Below, one piece after another: positions 9,033 through 19,800 of a stretch of DNA of 64,000 bases (the stretch's first letter is position 1; each line of letters opens with the position of its first letter). Location: contig OZ007518.1 of assembly GCA_963931865.1 (NCBI GenBank), positions 325,064-389,063 on the forward strand, given 5' to 3'. Below the pieces are notes generated by a model. That model was not told the DNA's origin. It was given only the letters and a program-made list of their open reading frames with translations, and made no database searches. The translations under genes and the position numbers were made by a program. Source of the stretch: Axinella damicornis. Its lineage: Eukaryota > Porifera > Demospongiae > Axinellida > Axinellidae.

Positions 9033-11283
9033 ACTTTTAAAGAGGCTCCTCCAATCTGAGGCTCGCTGAGCCACGAAGTCCACAAATCCAGCTGCTTCAT
9101 ATCAGGTGGCCTGGTAAGTCTTGCAGGCTGTGGATCGGAAAGCTCCTCCAAGTCTCTAGTGGGGAGTGTCTCAGAGGATCCTGTATAATGAAAATAAATT
9201 TTTTGCCGGTACCATCAATCACATATGGTCCTGACCTTTTAGATGGTGAAAAGTATGGCCCCATTCATAATGTATGGCTCTCACTCATATCACAAACACG
9301 TTCCTACTTCAAAGAGAAAATTGCAATGGTAGCAACTGCATGTAGTTGAAAGCTATACCTAGCTCCTAACAAACAGCACAATTCCCTGCTACTGACGCAC
9401 ATCTTCACACACCAATTGAGTGTATTTACCATGGCCCGGCAAGTTGTTCGGTTTCCACCACGGAAGATCACAAAGTTAATTGTTGCCATGACTACATGTA
9501 CTGCAAACCATAATGGCTAGTGCTTAATGTTGCATGAAATTTAACAAGTAGATATTCATGAGGAATTAATTTGGTTAGACAAATTCTGCCATGGATCATA
9601 TATCAACCATCAGTGTGTTGTGGTAACCGGCAACAATAGCCGAGGGTGTGGTGCAGAGGAGTGACAATATATGAGTGAAATTACATCTAGGTGACTTCCC
9701 CAAGCCAATCCCACTGGAACTGGCATCCACACTAGCTATATAGTAGGTCCCGGAATTTTTATTCTGTGGATTACTCTCTCTCTCCAAAGCTTGCATCCAA
9801 CATGTACCTGCCTGCATAGAACCTGAATCGATCCAATTACATTATTATCATTATGACATTCAGTCATACTAGCATTACCTCTGTGGGATTGCAGCGATGT
9901 CTTGCCTGGTGTCAGCGTTCCCTCAGAAGTTGATTCTTGCTCTAGTTGGTGTCCATGGATGAATGGTTTCAGGGATGCTGCTCGGAGACGCTGAGGAGTG
10001 CCGGAGGAAGAGGAGGAGGAGGAGGAGGGGAATTGTGCATGATTACGCATGGCGTCAGGAATACATACTTGTTCCTGTTCGGCCAGATCAGAAGGCTGTA
10101 ACGATGCTGACATGCACACACCACTGTCATCCTGTCCATAATCTTGCATTCTCTGATGGCTGCACTGGGACTTATCGTTACCCTCACATTGACAATCTTG
10201 AGCCGATATGACCTTCCTTTGACAGAATGGTTTCTGAAGAGGTCCTTCCCACATGCTGTCAGGATCTGCTCTACCATACATGGTCTTATCTTGTGCTCTT
10301 TGCCACGTGTGCACGTTGGTGGGAGGTAGGTAAAGCGGTGCACAATGCAGTGCACTGCGACGGTGGTATGCTGACTCTAAGACAGGAAGCTGCATGCGGG
10401 AATTGCTATCAACAACATTTGGGTCAGATAGGTCCTGCGTTGTGCCCACGGTCAGTGAGACATGCTGCTGAGGCTCTTGACTTGGGAAGGCCAGGTTGAA
10501 GCTTGAAGAAGGAATACTGCCTCCGCTATATGCTGACATGAATCCAGGTTGTTGGCGTTCTTCGCTGTACGACTCGTACAATATAGGACTGGAGGTTCGA
10601 TAGTCAGAACCGGAACCGGAGGTACTTGTAAACCCAGGTGGGTGTTCAGAACTGTTAGGATCTTTGCAGGTGGATGATATTGGCAGGGTTTGGGATCCAC
10701 AGTGCATGCACGTTTGACCGTACAAGCGGAAGTCCCGGATGGAGTCATGCACGAGCACTGGATTAGAGACTGTTCTCCTCTGGTGGCCAGTAGGTGCACC
10801 ACTCTGCTGGCCCCACTCTAGATCAAGAGTTGGCATCGAAACACGTCTCATTCCTGTATAGCCATGCAGAGGGTTGGAGTTAATACTGATGAGTTTACTA
10901 CAAAATGCAACTACTTAAAATGACGTTTGGGGGTTTAATACCTCAGCATACAACAGTGACTCACCGCCAGGCACTGGGTCTGTGCATCTACGATACTGAT
11001 CGACGTGGAAGAGAAGATCGTTTCTGTTTGCGTTTCTCAGGAGGTCTTCCAGAGAAGAGACATTGGAGTAGGTGAAGGTACCACGTCGCTCCAGATTATC
11101 CAAGACATCTAGCGCATGTGCGTCGGAGCGCCGCAGACCTGCCGGCAAGTCGTACATATGCGCGATACACTTCACATCTTCCGGCCCTAGCCGCTCGCAG
11201 ATGTCGTTGATCAATCTACGGTAGGCTTTGTGCAGTACATCTCCTTGGTGATATGTACCCCCTTCGCTACACATGCTCGCCAT
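9029..11283 (-). CDS. Death-effector-domain (DED) protein with long disordered tail
   Basis: Three exons in consistent phase: 11,283-10,965, 10,853-9,879 and 9,180-9,029, giving 481 residues. Residues about 15-90 form a DED: a helix with RRLINDICERL, then LEDLLRN, and the signature RNDLL (the RxDLL motif of FADD, caspase-8 and DEDD). The rest is low-complexity (Ser, Gln, Pro, with a run of nine Ser) and has no recognised domain, so the protein looks like an adaptor rather than a caspase. An upstream in-frame ATG (11,406) lies in the GC-rich promoter; the start at 11,283 is preferred. The last exon ends in a TGA supplied by NDUFAF5-derived sequence at the duplication breakpoint. A competing terminal exon may lie at about 9,750-9,810, with an AATAAA at its end. 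The gene is divergent from the one at 11,506. Confidence 0.72.
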
Positions 11284-11505
11284 TTGACATACGAGAGTGC
11301 ACAAGAGTAACTGCTGCAACGTTGAATTCTCGTCAGTTGCGCATGCTTTGCGCGCGCGGATCGCGGATCGCGGATCGGATCGCGGACCACGCACGTGCAC
11401 GTGCACATGACACCTTAGACTGCGCGCGCGCCGGCCGGCCCTGCATTGTTGTGGGTGGGGCTCAGGAGCTAGTACTTTCCAAACCGTATAGCTTCACGAT
11501 CAGCG
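11284..11505. promoter_or_regulatory. Shared CpG-rich promoter between the DED gene and the divergent gene
   Basis: About 220 bp separate the two start codons. The segment is strongly CpG-rich, with a GCGGATC tandem repeat (about 11,358-11,385), two GTGCACGTG-type E-box palindromes (about 11,393-11,406) and a GCGCGCGCCGGCCGGCC stretch. No TATA box is evident. A bidirectional promoter is inferred from spacing and composition. Confidence 0.55.
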
Positions 11506-12847
11506 ATGCAGCGTCTTGTTGATATCGACATTGATCCGGAGTTCAAAATCCACACCAGCTACCATAGCAACTTTTTCCTTCTGAGAACAAAGGTGCTGGT
11601 GGACGGAAGAAGTACCGAAATCCGGCCCGTTAAAGAGGGCAGCTACGAGGGGCCGGCTCTGACTTTCTGTTACTCCGGAAATCCTATCAGCACAAAGCTT
11701 TGGCCGATTACGAAGACCTTTTCGCCTATTTTCCACAAGTGCGGGGTCTACCACATTGACACGTTCTACTATGAGCAGTCCCCCCTCTTTCATGTTGTCT
11801 TCAGCTCTGAGACATGTCTGAAGAAGTTCCTCTCAGAGATTGATCGTCTTATATTTACCATGGAACTGGAGCTTCTAGCTATCTTTTCAGAGTGCCTAAA
11901 GGCCACGCCTGCCTTTAAGGCAAAATCTTCACAGTCATTGGTCATCAAAGTTTAGGCAGACTTGTTTCTAGTCGTTCCAAATCGGCAAACTGTGAAGGGG
12001 GCAGAGATTCATTCTGTTACGACAGAAAATTGCTCCAACCTCCTGGCCAGCTGGAGAGATAGCGAGCTGTTTGAGTTTGCATCTCTGTATCAGGAGAAAG
12101 GTATGTGCACATGCGGTGTGACTTATCAGTCACACTCACTACCACATGCACTAGTGATGCACAGTAAGCCACCTGGGCAGCACCTGGGCAGCACTTGGGC
12201 AGCATCTGGGCAGTGGGCGGTAAGAGTATCAGAATATGTGGATCAGAAGCCAGAACACTATCCTTATCAAACACTTGCTTAAGTCACCGAGTCACCAACA
12301 CCCTCGGCAAAGAAGATTAGGCTGCAAGTTAAGTAGTCTATTGGCCGCGGCTGAATTCCTTGCAGCATACAATGGACAGCATCTGAAATAGGCCACTTTG
12401 CAGTGCTCCATGCATGACACTAGCTGAACTATCCCCACAGCATACAGCACAAAGCCACGAAGCGTTAAAGATACAACAATGCATATATCTAATACCTCTT
12501 TTGTTTTGAGCAGTTAAAAGTATGGTGACATTATGGCTAGCCGTGGTTGCTGGTTGCACGTGCAGTGGGTTATCTTGCACATTTTCTAAGACCGGAGCAG
12601 AAACAGACTTATAGGAACAAGACCAGTCACAGTGTGTTCATTGGCTGGGAGACATCAGCAATCACTCTGAAAGTATAAGCAAGCATTGATTGGTGGTGTC
12701 TTGGCCTTCGTCCATGCAGGTCCAGACCATGTACAATATGTTTCATATGTGGCTTGCATGGAAACCAACGGAATTATACACTTCACTGAACACCATATCA
12801 CAGGGTGCACCTTACCCCCCACGTTCAACATGTTCCTACCCCACTAG
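11506..12847 (+). CDS. Unknown two-exon gene with an in-frame TAG
   Basis: Exon 1 (11,506-12,100) and exon 2 (12,720-12,847) join in phase across GAAAG|GTATGT ... ATGCAG|GT and end at TAG. The reading frame would give about 240 residues, but codon 150 (11,953-11,955) is TAG. The sequence on both sides of it stays open and coding-like: FYYEQSPLFHVVFSSE before, VVPNRQTVKGAEIH after. The first 149 residues (start MQRLVDIDIDPEFK) match no family I recognise. Possible explanations are a nonsense mutation, a sequencing error, stop read-through, or a 149-residue protein whose downstream frame is chance. The gene shares a promoter with the DED gene. Confidence 0.5.
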
Positions 12848-13112
12848 CTGTAGGTTGGGTCGCTTGAGTTGCACTTCTGCTCACCAATAGTCCTTGCTAG
12901 TTCCAGTGCTGCAGCTACGCATGAACAACATTTATTGGGTTCAATACATAGCAATATTCTTGTGCCGATTACCAATCTGGGTACAATATTCACATGATGT
13001 TGTTGGGTACAACATTGGTAAATATTCATTGGATCATTGGTAATATTCATGTATCAGGAAAATAAATAATTGCGTAGTTGCATGGATAGGAGGAGGAGTG
13101 ACAAATGGGTCT

Positions 13113-13800
13113 CTGTAAAAGCTGGACTCTGGACTGGACCATGGACTGGACTGTGGACTGGACTGGACTGGACTGACCAAAACAGCTGTATACAGACAGC
13201 AAACGTCACCAAAGCTATGAAGGGTCGTCTCCAGCTCTGTCTCAAGCTGCTTCCTAGCCTGTTGCAGCATCATCTCCTCGATTTCTGAGAGGTCAAAGGT
13301 CACGTGCATATTTAATGAGCTTCAGCAAAAGCGGCTATGGCTGAATTCTTGTGGGTTCTGTACCGGCTTTGAGCATCCATGACTTTTATCAACTGTTTCT
13401 TATGGAGGTCACACACGTTTGTTGGAAAGAACCATCCTCAAACTCTAATTGAGCTCCAGTTAGGATGCTCTGCCTACTTGAAGGATTAGAAGAGTGGTTT
13501 ATTACCAAACTCCAGCCTTTTGTGAAGTGTAGAACCAGAAGGAATCTTCCCATGTTATCCACGACTGTAGTTTGAATCCATTGCTGAAGCTCATTAAATA
13601 TGCACGTGACCTTTGACCTTTCGGAAATCGAGGAGATGATGCTGCAACAGGCTAGGAAGCAGCTTGAGACAGAGCTGGAGACGACCCTTCATAGCTTTGG
13701 TGACGTTTGCTGTCTGTATACAGCTGTTTTGGTCAGTCCAGTCCAGTCCATAGTCCAGTCCAGTCCACGGTCCAGTCCAGAGTCCAGCAAGTTTTACAGC
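13113..13800. repeat. Inverted repeat, arms of about 215 bp, with a coding-like segment in each arm
   Basis: The arms 13,113-13,329 and 13,582-13,800 are near-perfect reverse complements separated by about 250 bp. Each arm, read toward its GGACT-rich end, holds the same open frame starting MHVTFDLSEIEEMMLQQARK, a predicted coiled coil, running into a GGACTGGACT tandem repeat. The left-arm frame is on the minus strand and the right-arm frame on the plus strand. The unit could be a large hairpin, a fold-back element or a duplicated exon. No product is assigned. Confidence 0.7.
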
Positions 13801-14275
13801 GACCCGTGACAAATGGCTGGGGGTGGGCTAAGGTCAGGGGATAAGGCTAAATATGCAACTGAGGCAACTCACAATAGGCTGACCTGCATAGTTCTATTAG
13901 CTGGATGAATCTCTATTGCACAGTCTGATAGATACCATGGCCAGAAATCAGTATAGCAGCTGAGGACATCCGGTTATGAAGAGTATCCAAACCATACACG
14001 GAAACCACATCGGTCACTATGTAAACCGTGAACTAATCACATTCCTTAGGAAAGCCACCTGGTGCATATTGTATCAACAGAGGTACCGCATCAAAAGAAA
14101 GGTAACTGCACGTGGATGCATTTGAGCGCGAAGGCTATTACAGAGATCAAGAAGCAAGCACTGCCAGCAATGACAGGGATGCATACGGGCTGAGTTACGG
14201 TGAGTAGCTATGTGTTTGATTATAATTTGTTAGTCTTATATTTTGTGTTGGGCTGTGTACACTGTATTATAATAG
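13801..14275. other. No gene seen
   Basis: Unique sequence between the inverted repeat and the tandem arrays. There are no long open frames, splice-bounded exons or RNA genes that I can support. Confidence 0.5.
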
Positions 14276-14662
14276 TCTGATCTGTGTCGGGCTTTGTGGT
14301 GTGCACACTGTCAGTCTGATCTGTGTCGGGCTTTGTGGTGTGCACACTGTCAGTCTGTTCTGTGTCGGGCTTTGTGGTGTGCACACTGTCAGTCTGATCT
14401 GTGTCGGGCTTTGTGGTGTGCACACTGTCAGTCTGATCTGTGTCGGGCTTTGTGGTGTGCACACTGTCAGTCTGATCTGTGTCGGGCTTTGTGGTGTGCA
14501 CACTGTCAGTCTGATCTGTGTCGGGCTTTGTGGTGTGCACACTGTCAGTCTGATCTGTGTCGGGCTTTGTGGTGTGCACACTGTCAGTCTGATCTGTGTC
14601 GGGCTTTGTGGTGTGCACACTGTCAGTCTGATCTGTGTCGGGCTTTGTGGTGTGCATGCTGT
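14276..14662. repeat. 39-bp tandem repeat, about 10 copies
   Basis: The unit contains CTGTGTCGGGCTTTGTGG followed by a TGCACACTGTCAGTCTGAT-type half and repeats every 39 bp (13 codons) with one or two substitutions. Because the period is divisible by three, the minus strand reads as a 13-residue repeat (THTTKPDTDQTDSV-like). This is probably chance openness rather than a gene. Confidence 0.9.
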
Positions 14663-14682
14663 CAGTCTGACCTGTGGATGTG

Positions 14683-15612
14683 CCATGTCACCTATCCGGC
14701 GACTTGCTGTGCGAGTCTTGCAGGTGTGGTGTGTGTTGTGCCATGTCACCTATCCGGCGACTTGCTGTGCGAGTCTTGCAGGTGTGGTGTGTGTTGTGCC
14801 ATGTCACCTATCCGGCGACTTGCTGTGCGAGTCTTGCAGGTGTGGTGTGTGTTGTGCCATGTCACCTATCCGGCGACTTGCTGTGCGAGTCTTGCAGGTG
14901 TGGTGTGTGTTGTGCCATGTCACCTATCCGGCGACTTGCTGTGCGAGTCTTGCAGGTGTGGTGTGTGTTGTGCCATGTCACCTATCCGGCGACTTGCTGT
15001 GCGAGTCTTGCAGGTGTGGTGTGTGTTGTGCCATGTCACCTATCCGGCGACTTGCTGTGCGAGTCTTGCAGGTGTGGTGTGTGTTGTGCCATGTCACCTA
15101 TCCGGCGACTTGCTGTGCGAGTCTTGCAGGTGTGGTGTGTGTTGTGCCATGTCACCTATCCGGCGACTTGCTGTGCGAGTCTTGCAGGTGTGGTGTGTGT
15201 TGTGCCATGTCACCTATCCGGCGACTTGCTGTGCGAGTCTTGCAGGTGTGGTGTGTGTTGTGCCATGTCACCTATCCGGCGACTTGCTGTGCGAGTCTTG
15301 CAGGTGTGGTGTGTGTTGTGCCATGTCACCTATCCGGCGACTTGCTGTGCGAGTCTTGCAGGTGTGGTGTGTTTTGTGCCATGTCACCTATCCGGCGACT
15401 TGCTGTGCGAGTCTTGCAGGTGTGGTGTGTGTTGTACCATGTCACCTATCCGGCGACTTGCTGTGCGAGTCTTGCAGGTGTGGTGTGTGTTGTACCATGT
15501 CACCTATCCGGCGACTTGCTGTGCGAGTCTTGCAGGTGTGGTGTGTGTTGTACCATGTCACCCATCCGGCCGGCGACTTGCTGTGCGAGTCTTGCAGGTG
15601 TGGTGTGTACAT
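14683..15612. repeat. 58-bp tandem repeat, about 16 copies
   Basis: The unit begins CCATGTCACCTATCCGGCG and recurs every 58 bp with almost no divergence. The last copies carry a few changes and a 5-bp insertion at about 15,570. It directly follows the 39-bp array. Since 58 is not a multiple of three and the unit has no stop in any plus frame, open frames of 316-452 codons run across both arrays in all three frames. The cysteine-rich translations are artefacts of the repeat. Confidence 0.92.
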
Positions 15613-16860
15613 GTACATTTATAGTCCCTTCCCATTCCTATAATATCCTTGGCCTTTAACTGGACAATTTATTGGCTTCCGTTGGCCACCACTCATGCTT
15701 CGACAGTATGTGATGTCACACAATGCGATTGTGTGTCAAAGATGCTTTCACTCCTGGTATCTAATTTCAGCTGGGTAGAAAGTGTATATGACACTTTTGT
15801 TTCCAATCTTCCATTATATAGTCATGGGAAAACACAGTCCTTCATCAAAAGGAAGAAGCAGAAAGCAAGGCGTAAACTGAAATGTCGAACTCAGAGCAAA
15901 TGAATACAAGAAGTGAAGGTTCCTCATCTTCATCAGATCTCCAGAACATGGAATGCCCGCCTAAAAGCGACGATGATGTACTTGGTCTTGAAATGCAGTG
16001 CATGTTTTGGATTGCATAATTCCACACACAGATACACACTTAGTACTTTCAGCAGTGAACATTGGATTCATGCATGATTCTCATTCTCAAAATTAATGAT
16101 AGTGGAGGAAATACCGACTCTGGCTAGCCACAGTACATTTGGCATGATGAGATGCAAGACCATGCAGTGGCAGGAATGGACTAGCTAGCTTACAGGGCTT
16201 AGACTTGGTATATAGTTACACGTACCCGGGCTCAAAGATTACATCCTGCATCCATGTAAACAGCCAAACCGCACGTGGCTTCTCAGAATGTAGACGGAAT
16301 GTAATTTAGAACTTAGCCGTTAAAATCTTACAAAGATGTAGGTACTTTGCTATGATTTTGCAAATTCTGTACCGCTAGCAACTGTGGACAGGACACAAAA
16401 ATATACACTTTAGAACATAAATTTTCGTTCTAGGGGGTTACAACTCAAAAATATTACAAAATACGCGAGCAGGAAGTCTCTAAATTTACAAAATGTGTCA
16501 AAAATATTTTCGTTAGTATTGTTAAGTATTACATGTAAGTGTTGCAATAGAAACAGCATTTTGCAAATTCTGACGCGAAGGTCACAGCAGACTATTTACA
16601 TTGGTAGAGAGTAGACGCTCTTGGCCATCTTTCTGGGGGGTTACATCGGTGAAACAACGCTGCTAGCAGTCGCAGATGAGCTGCAAGTTCCGTCTTCCCA
16701 TAGCCGTCCATACATTCACCGTCAGTGTGCGGAGTTGAGTATACGGAACCGTGTACGGAAAACCCGACTCCGTGTCCGCGAATTTCTGGCCATGCAGAAA
16801 CTGTGTCACTATTTTCCCATCATCAAGCAAGCACTCGACAATAAGGTATAATACACCAAG
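15613..16860. other. Mostly no gene; one open segment before the Ig array
   Basis: AT-rich, with no confident gene. A plus-strand open stretch at about 16,621-16,845 (contains RKTRLRVREFLAMQKL) ends at a good donor (AATAAG|GTATAA) but lacks an ATG. Its end phase (0) does not fit the phase-1 Ig exon that follows, so it may belong elsewhere. A basic open stretch at about 15,840-15,900 is also unassigned. Confidence 0.35.
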
Positions 16861-19800
16861 ATGTTGCAAGTTATAATTGCACACTTCCTGCTTACGTTCG
16901 TTTACACAGCTGAGCTCAAGCCTCCCAAACTTCTCTCCCAGCCAATGAGTCACAAGGACATTCTCCCAGGACATCACACAATTCGTTTCACAGTCAAAGC
17001 CACTGGAACCGAGCCTATGACCTACAAGTGGCAGTGGAAACCAGCTGGGATGGAGAGTGAGCAGCATGAGTGGCAAGATCTGTGCTACGATGGTACCACA
17101 TTCCAAGAGGTGGAAGGTGGACTGAAGCTAACTGGTGTCCAGGCATGCCATGCAGGGACCTATCGGTGTGTGGTCTCCAACTCTGCAGGAAGTGAGATCT
17201 CACAGCGAGCTAGCCTCACTGTCGGTAAGCATACTGTACTTCTGAATAAAGCATTTGTTACTGAACTATGATGTGGCAAATTAAACCCTCCACAAGTTAC
17301 TCAGGTTTTGTACTTTTAGCTCATTTCCTGTTAACATTACTTATTCTCATTCATTTGTGCAGCTAAACCTCCCAAGGTTACCTCCCAGCCAACAAGCCAG
17401 AAGGATATTCCGAAAGGGAGTCCACTTCGTTTCATGATCAGAGCCACTGGCACAAAGCCGCTGAGCTACCAGTGGCAGTGGAAACCAGCTGGGACGGAGG
17501 GTGAGCAACATGAGTGGCAAGATCTCTCCTGTGATGGTACCACATTCCAAGAGGTGGAAGGTGGACTGAAGCTCACTGGTGTCCAGGCATGCAATGCAGG
17601 TGACTATCGGTGTGTGGTCTCCAACTCTGCTGGAAGTGAAATATCACAGAGTGCTAGACTCACTGTCGGTAAGGATACTGTACTTCTGAATAAAGCGAAC
17701 TATGACTCCACTAGTCACTCAAGTTTGTACTTAGCTAGCTCATTTCCTGTTAACATTCTCATTCATTTGTGCAGCTAAACCTCCCACGATTACCTCCCAG
17801 CCGATAAGCCAGAAGGATATTCTGAAAGGGAGTCCACTTCGTTTCATGATCAGAGCCACTGGCACAAAGCCGCTGAGCTACCAGTGGCAGCGGAAACCAG
17901 CTGGGACGGAGGGTGAGCAGCATGAGTGGCAAGATCTGTCCTGCGATGGTACCACATTCCAGGAGGTGGAAGGTGGACTGAAGCTCGCTGATGTCCAGGC
18001 ATGCAATGCAGGCGACTATCGGTGTGTGGTCTCCAACTCTGCTGGGAGTGAAATTTCACAGTGTGCTAGTCTCACTGTCGGTAAGCATGTGGTTGTGAAT
18101 AAGCCTGCACTTAACAATAATTATATAAGCCCATTAATATAATAATAAATTATATGGATCTATAACCAAGCAGGGTATCAGCGAGTAAGATTCTAGCGAG
18201 TAGACAATGTAGACTTGCCCATTGGCGCACATTACATGGTCTGAGACTTCTGAAATGGGTCGGACACTCTGTTTTTCATGTCCTGAGTCACATGTTGGTT
18301 TTGGTAGTTCCACCTGTGCGGGGATTACAAGGATAGAGTGGAACCGGCTAGGGAGGAGGTTCACACGATATAGTGTACAAACGCTGTGAGATAGCATGAT
18401 GCAAGTTTCTTGATCCTATTCATAGATAGTAGGGTCACGCAGTCAACCCTCCACGTGACTTCTCTCCTTGATTTATGCAGCTGAGCCTCCCAAAATTACC
18501 TCCCACCCAACGAACCAGAAGGACGTTCTCAAAGGGAGTCCGCTTGGTTTCAGAATCAGAGTGATGGGAACTGAACCTGTGAGTTATCGGTGGCAGTGGA
18601 AACCAGCTGGTGATCAGGATGAGTGGCAGAATGTCTCCTGTGACGGTTCCACACTCCAAGAGGTGGAAGGTGGACTGAAGCTGACCAGTGTCCAGGCATG
18701 CCACACAGGCGACTATCGGTGTGTGGTCTCCAACTCTGCTGGGAGTGAAATATCACAGAGTGCTAGACTCACTGTCGGTAAGGATACTGTACTTCTGAAT
18801 ATAGCATTCGTTACTGAACTATGACTCCGCTAGTCACTCAAGTTTGTACTTAGCTAGCTCATTTCCTGTTAACATTCTCATTCATTTGTGCAGCTAAACC
18901 TCCCACGATTACCTCCCAGCCGATAAGCCAGAAGGATATTCTGAAAGGGAGTCCACTTCGTTTCATGATCAGAGCCACTGGCACAAAGCCGCTGAGCTAC
19001 CAGTGGCAGCGGAAACCAGCCGGGAAGGAGGGTGAGCAGCATGAGTGGCAAGATCTGTCCTGCGATGGTACCACATTCCAGGAGGTGGAAGGTGGACTGA
19101 AGCTCACCTGTGTCCAGGCATGCAATGCAGGCGACTATCGGTGTGTGGTCTCCAACTCTGCTGGGAGTGAAATCTCACAGTGTGCTAGTCTCACTGTCGG
19201 TAAGCATGTGATTGTGAATAAGCCTGCACTTAACACAAATTATATGGATCTATAACCAAGCAGGGTATCAGCGAGTAAGATTCTAGCGAGTAGACAATGT
19301 AGACTTGCCCATTGGTGCACATTACCTGGTCTGAGACTTCTGAAATGGGTCGGACACTCTGTTTTTCATGTCCTGAGTCACATGTTGGTTTTGGTAGTTC
19401 CGCCTGTGCGGAGATTACAAGGATAGAGTGGAACCGGCTAGGGAGGAGGTTCACACGATATAGTGTACAAACGCTGAGAGATAGCATGATGCAAGTTTCT
19501 TGATCCTATTCGTAGATAGTAGGGTCATGCAGCAAACCCTCCACAGTGAACGTGATTATGTGACTTCTCTCGTTTATTTATGCAGCTGAGCCTCCCAAAA
19601 TTACCTCCCACCCAACGAACCAGAAGGACGTTCTCAAAGGGAGTCCACTTGGTTTCAGAATCAGAGTTATGGGAACTGAACCTGTGAGTTATCGGTGGCA
19701 GTGGAAACCAGCTGGTGATCAGGATGAGTGGCAGAATGTCTCCTGTGATGGTACCACATTCCAAGAGGTGGAAGGAGGACTGAAGCTGACCAGTGTCCAG

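Noticed and set aside
14276..15612. CRISPR-like array of regular repeats
   Set aside because: Units are contiguous without unique spacers, in a clearly eukaryotic, intron-bearing context.
14294..15659. Three overlapping 316-452 codon Cys-rich open frames
   Set aside because: They are produced by tandem repeats without stop codons. All three frames are open and the codons simply repeat; no start context or splice structure.
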